In this document: piece after piece, positions 61,409 to 64,000 of the stretch
How positions within the stretch are numbered: position 1 is the first letter of the stretch
How the letters are laid out: every line of letters begins with the position of its first letter
DNA from: Spinellus fusiger
Taxonomy: Eukaryota > Mucoromycota > Mucoromycetes > Mucorales > Phycomycetaceae
Assembly (NCBI GenBank): GCA_025094145.1
Contig: JALLLS010000001.1
Span: 372,001-436,000 of the forward strand
Length of the DNA stretch: 64,000 bases
Reading direction: 5' to 3'
Notes under the pieces: generated by a model
Databases searched by the model: none
The model's input: only the letters and a program-made list of their open reading frames with translations
What the model was told of the DNA's origin: nothing
Translations under genes and position numbers: made by a program

Positions 61409-63066
61409 TATCAAGCAGATGGAGAATAAGAAGAGATACTAAACAATAGCACTTGTCTGTTTTACGGTACTTTTCTTTTATTCTTTCATGCTTTCGTTTG
61501 ACGTGCAGCTGGCTGAAAATGCTATTATTGTTGTGTTTGCAATATTATTTAGATCAAGCTAATACATCAAAACACTTATATAGGTCTTGTCAGCCTAGTT
61601 ATTATTGAAATCATTAACTAGAGGAATTTGTAGTTATTATATCATATGTATATGATATAATCCAGACAGTAAGACAAAGGTTCAGGTAAGACTCTATGGT
61701 ATTGGGGAGTGTCTCATGTGGGATAATGTCTATAAAAATAGGCATAAAAGTACAATATAGTATGTTAAAGAGACTTATAATGCAATGGAGTATCTCTTTA
61801 ACTAATTAAATACTGTATAGATTTGTATAAATGCAGCTTGCTTCAACGAATATTAATTTCACTGATATTCTGTTTATAGGAACTAAAAAAAAAGTAGTTA
61901 TGCTCAATAGTAAACATTCTTTGAAAAAGGAGTCAATAAGTTAACAAAAATTCCAATAAAATAATAGCTCTTAACTAATAAAGTGGGGCATAGTATAAGA
62001 GTAATCTTAATTAGGTTTATTATTTTCATTTGATTTAGTTTTTCATGATATTTATATGAACATAGTTTGATTGTACAGTTGGTTAATTGAGAATTTTCAT
62101 AGAATAAAGTTAACTGTTATAATTTAGTTCCTGTAATATTATCTTTGTATTCATGCATATATGTTCAAAACATTAACAAATGTAAAGACAGATAATAGAA
62201 GTGTACTCTAATAGATTTTTAATTGATAGAATTAGACTATATTTCCTTAATTTATTTATATCTTATTGAACACTAACAGTAATAAAAAATAAAACCCGTA
62301 TCGATTTTTGAATAGACCTATCTTTACTATTGATTAGAATATGACCTATTCATCCTTACCTATTAAAAAACTAAAGTCAATAACAAACATTACCCAGCTT
62401 GTACTTTCGGAGGAATGTTTATAATTGTATACAGAGTTTCCTTCAATACCAAACCTTGAGATAACAAATACTAAAGACTTATCTGATGGAAATTATTCCC
62501 AATCAATAGTACCATGTATAATTTTTGTTTATTTGATAAGTATATGTTTGTGAGGAAAAAACTATAATACAGCTAAGTTTGGTCAATTTTTATCAGTGAA
62601 ATAGCGGTGTTTTTTACTACAATTTTTTATCATTAACAATAATATGCATATGCATTTTTATCTACCAGTAGACTCACGATTATAATGCTTTCACTAATAG
62701 AATTCCCTTGAATCTATTAAGCACCAGCATTTAAAGATTGTACAGTCTATTTAGTGGACCAATTATTCTTCCAATATTCATATTCTAAACTTCAAACCTT
62801 TTTTTTTAAAAAATAAATAAATAAAGATCCTTTGTAAAAGATTACACTGTTGTACAGTCAAAAATTACTAAACTTTACAAAGCGAGTTCAACAAGTGTGT
62901 AGTATTTTTCTGAAATTATGTAATGTGTTTCCGGAAAACATATACACAGTTTTGATAATACTTTGGACTTTGATATAACATATTTTTAAGAATGATTATA
63001 GAAACTTACAGTTTATGAGAGGATGGTGAGTCTAATGTTGGTATAATGGCTCTCTTCCCAGTGAAC
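61409..63066. other. AT-rich intergenic stretch, no gene seen
   Basis: Very AT-rich. Contains a perfect palindrome-like ATATCATATGTATATGATAT at about 61640 and a T-run/A-run at 62800-62825. No splice-supported coding frame or TIR was found. Confidence 0.4.
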
Positions 63067-63214
63067 TACACACCCAAAGATTTTCTGGCCTTTAAGCGGT
63101 GATATTTCTTTCCTATTACGTCCAATTTTTTTTGCCCTTTTATGGAACTGTGTTTAAAATCAAAGGTTTGCAAGTATCTGTAATATTTGGCACTGTGATA
63201 ATCGAAGGAGCTAC
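63067..63214. mobile_element. truncated TIR-element end
   Basis: Starts at TA with CACACCCAAAGATTTTCTGG, then CCTTTAAGCGGTGATAT and TTTGCAAGTATCT, i.e. the inverted right end of the family. It stops after about 120 bp. Confidence 0.7.
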
Positions 63215-63622
63215 TACACACCCAAGGATTTTTGGGATATATAAGGAAATATTCTGAGGATAAAATCAAAATCTCCTTATGATTGGCTAATGTGTTTGAA
63301 AATGCCTTTTTGTTGTCCAGATGGTCGATTTCAAACTCTGCCTGCCTATCAGAACAAAGATAATTGACTTTGCAATTATAAAGTAGAAAATTGGCTGTAA
63401 AGACAAAAAATAGAACAAGAATCACCCCAAAATTATAACTCAGTCACTGATATTCCTCTCTTAGCATAATGTGTTATCCTTAAGCCCACAGTATTTGCAG
63501 CATAACAATGTTTAAAAATATTTATTGTGGGACTCGCACAGAATTAATTCCAGTGGTCATTGTCCAGAAGAGAGAGCCAAACTTACTTACATTGAGCACA
63601 GTACATTCATTCATTCATTGAA
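63215..63622. mobile_element. truncated TIR-element left portion
   Basis: Starts at TA with CACACCCAAGGATTTTTGGG and stays co-linear with the left 0.4 kb of copies A, B and 55.4 kb (GATTGGCTAATGTG, CTCAGTCACTGATATTC, GCCCACAGTATTTGC). Homology ends near 63622, at the stop codon of the partial gene on the right. Confidence 0.75.
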
Positions 63623-64000
63623 TGTCAACTGCCTCTACAACTACTACATCATCAAAAGCTACTACAATTGTAGTGCTCAAGGGCAAGACAACATTGTTTC
63701 CAATGCTATCCTTTTGACCCAAGGAAAAAATAGTGCGAGAGTTGGGGCTTTCTACAGCCAAGGTAAGATATTGCGGGTGGGTAGATGGAGTTTGATCAGA
63801 GGCTAATTGAAAGTTGTATGGCACAATGGTGGCCATATTCTTTTTTCTGTCAATGGCAACGATCTTACCAAAGACGGGGGAAGCACCAGAAGAAAAGGAA
63901 AAGAGACCAGCCAGACCAACGACAATGCTTTTTGAGCTGCTGTTGTTATCAGCAAGCTCACGGGAGAGAACAAGAGGACGGAACTGTTGGAACAGCTTTA
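63615..64000 (-). CDS. 3' part of an unidentified protein gene, runs off the right edge
   Basis: The minus-strand frame from the window edge reads KLFQQFRPLVLSRELADN, then GLAGLFSFSSGASPVF. A GTAAGA...TTAG pair (about 63880-63807) would remove 74 nt in frame and join to ASDQTPSTHPQYLTLAVES, then FSLGQKDSIGNNVVLP and VVVEAVDIQ, stop at 63615. It looks like the extracellular or luminal part of a secreted or membrane protein (hydrophobic, Ser/Val-rich), perhaps an ER glycosylation subunit, but I cannot name it. The stop lies at the junction with a TIR-element fragment, so the C terminus may be truncated or supplied by the element. Confidence 0.5.
   Translation of the reverse strand, partial: KLFQQFRPLVLSRELADNNSSSKSIVVGLAGLFSFSSGASPVFGKIVAIDRKKNMATIVPYNFQLASDQTPSTHPQYLTLAVESPNSRTIFSLGQKDSIGNNVVLPLSTTIVVAFDDVVVVEAVDIQ

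Overview
The window looks like chromosomal DNA of a fungus, most likely an early-diverging (Mucoromycota-type) one. Almost every gene is cut by several very short GT-AG introns, often 35 to 70 nt. Intergenic DNA is AT-rich with long poly-T/poly-A and simple repeats. The gene set is fungal (ADE2 fusion, Zn2Cys6 regulator, Erj5, Pih1, Sec2, Erf4, Slm-type protein, Dug1). It also has an OCRL-type phosphoinositide 5-phosphatase with a RhoGAP tail, which Dikarya generally lack, and Fanzor-type remnants. No species call is possible from sequence alone. Exon joins below were worked out by eye from GT/AG signals, frame and family motifs.

Layout. 1-23 kb is dense housekeeping: Sec2-like Rab GEF; a Zn2Cys6 regulator with an 11-nt microexon; an ER J-protein; an actin-related protein; an OCRL-like 5-phosphatase; ribosomal protein eS8; mitochondrial bL33; ADE2; PIH1; a TMEM33/Pom33 protein; ubiquitin-eL40. 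A 1-kb TIR element sits at 23.4-24.4 kb. 24.5-38.3 kb holds ERF4, ORC5, the V-ATPase c subunit, an unknown disordered protein, an SRPK kinase, C1D/Rrp47, QCR2 and dUTPase.

38.4-45.4 kb is a mobile-element zone around the dipeptidase gene DUG1. It holds two remnants of a Fanzor-type (eukaryotic TnpB/OMEGA nuclease) element plus several shorter elements with the same TIRs and TA flanks. 45.5-51.8 kb has a casein kinase 1 gene with an apparent frameshift, exosome subunit CSL4, a DUF1647-type glycosyltransferase and a beta-trefoil protein.

51.8-57.4 kb is a true gene desert: decayed TIR elements, a tRNA-like relic and a Tc1-type transposase fragment. Two short, heavily spliced genes follow (universal stress protein and an RPP14/POP5-type RNase P subunit), then an Slm1/2-like BAR-PH protein. 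The right edge holds more TIR-element pieces abutting the 3' end of a partial gene.

Functional themes: membrane traffic and phosphoinositides (Sec2, OCRL, Slm, Pom33, V-ATPase c, Erf4 palmitoylation and a casein kinase with a cysteine-rich C terminus), RNA processing (Csl4, C1D/Rrp47, Rpp14, SRPK) and the replication origin complex (Orc5). There is no sign of operons. The most notable part is the Fanzor-bearing transposon family with its short derivatives.
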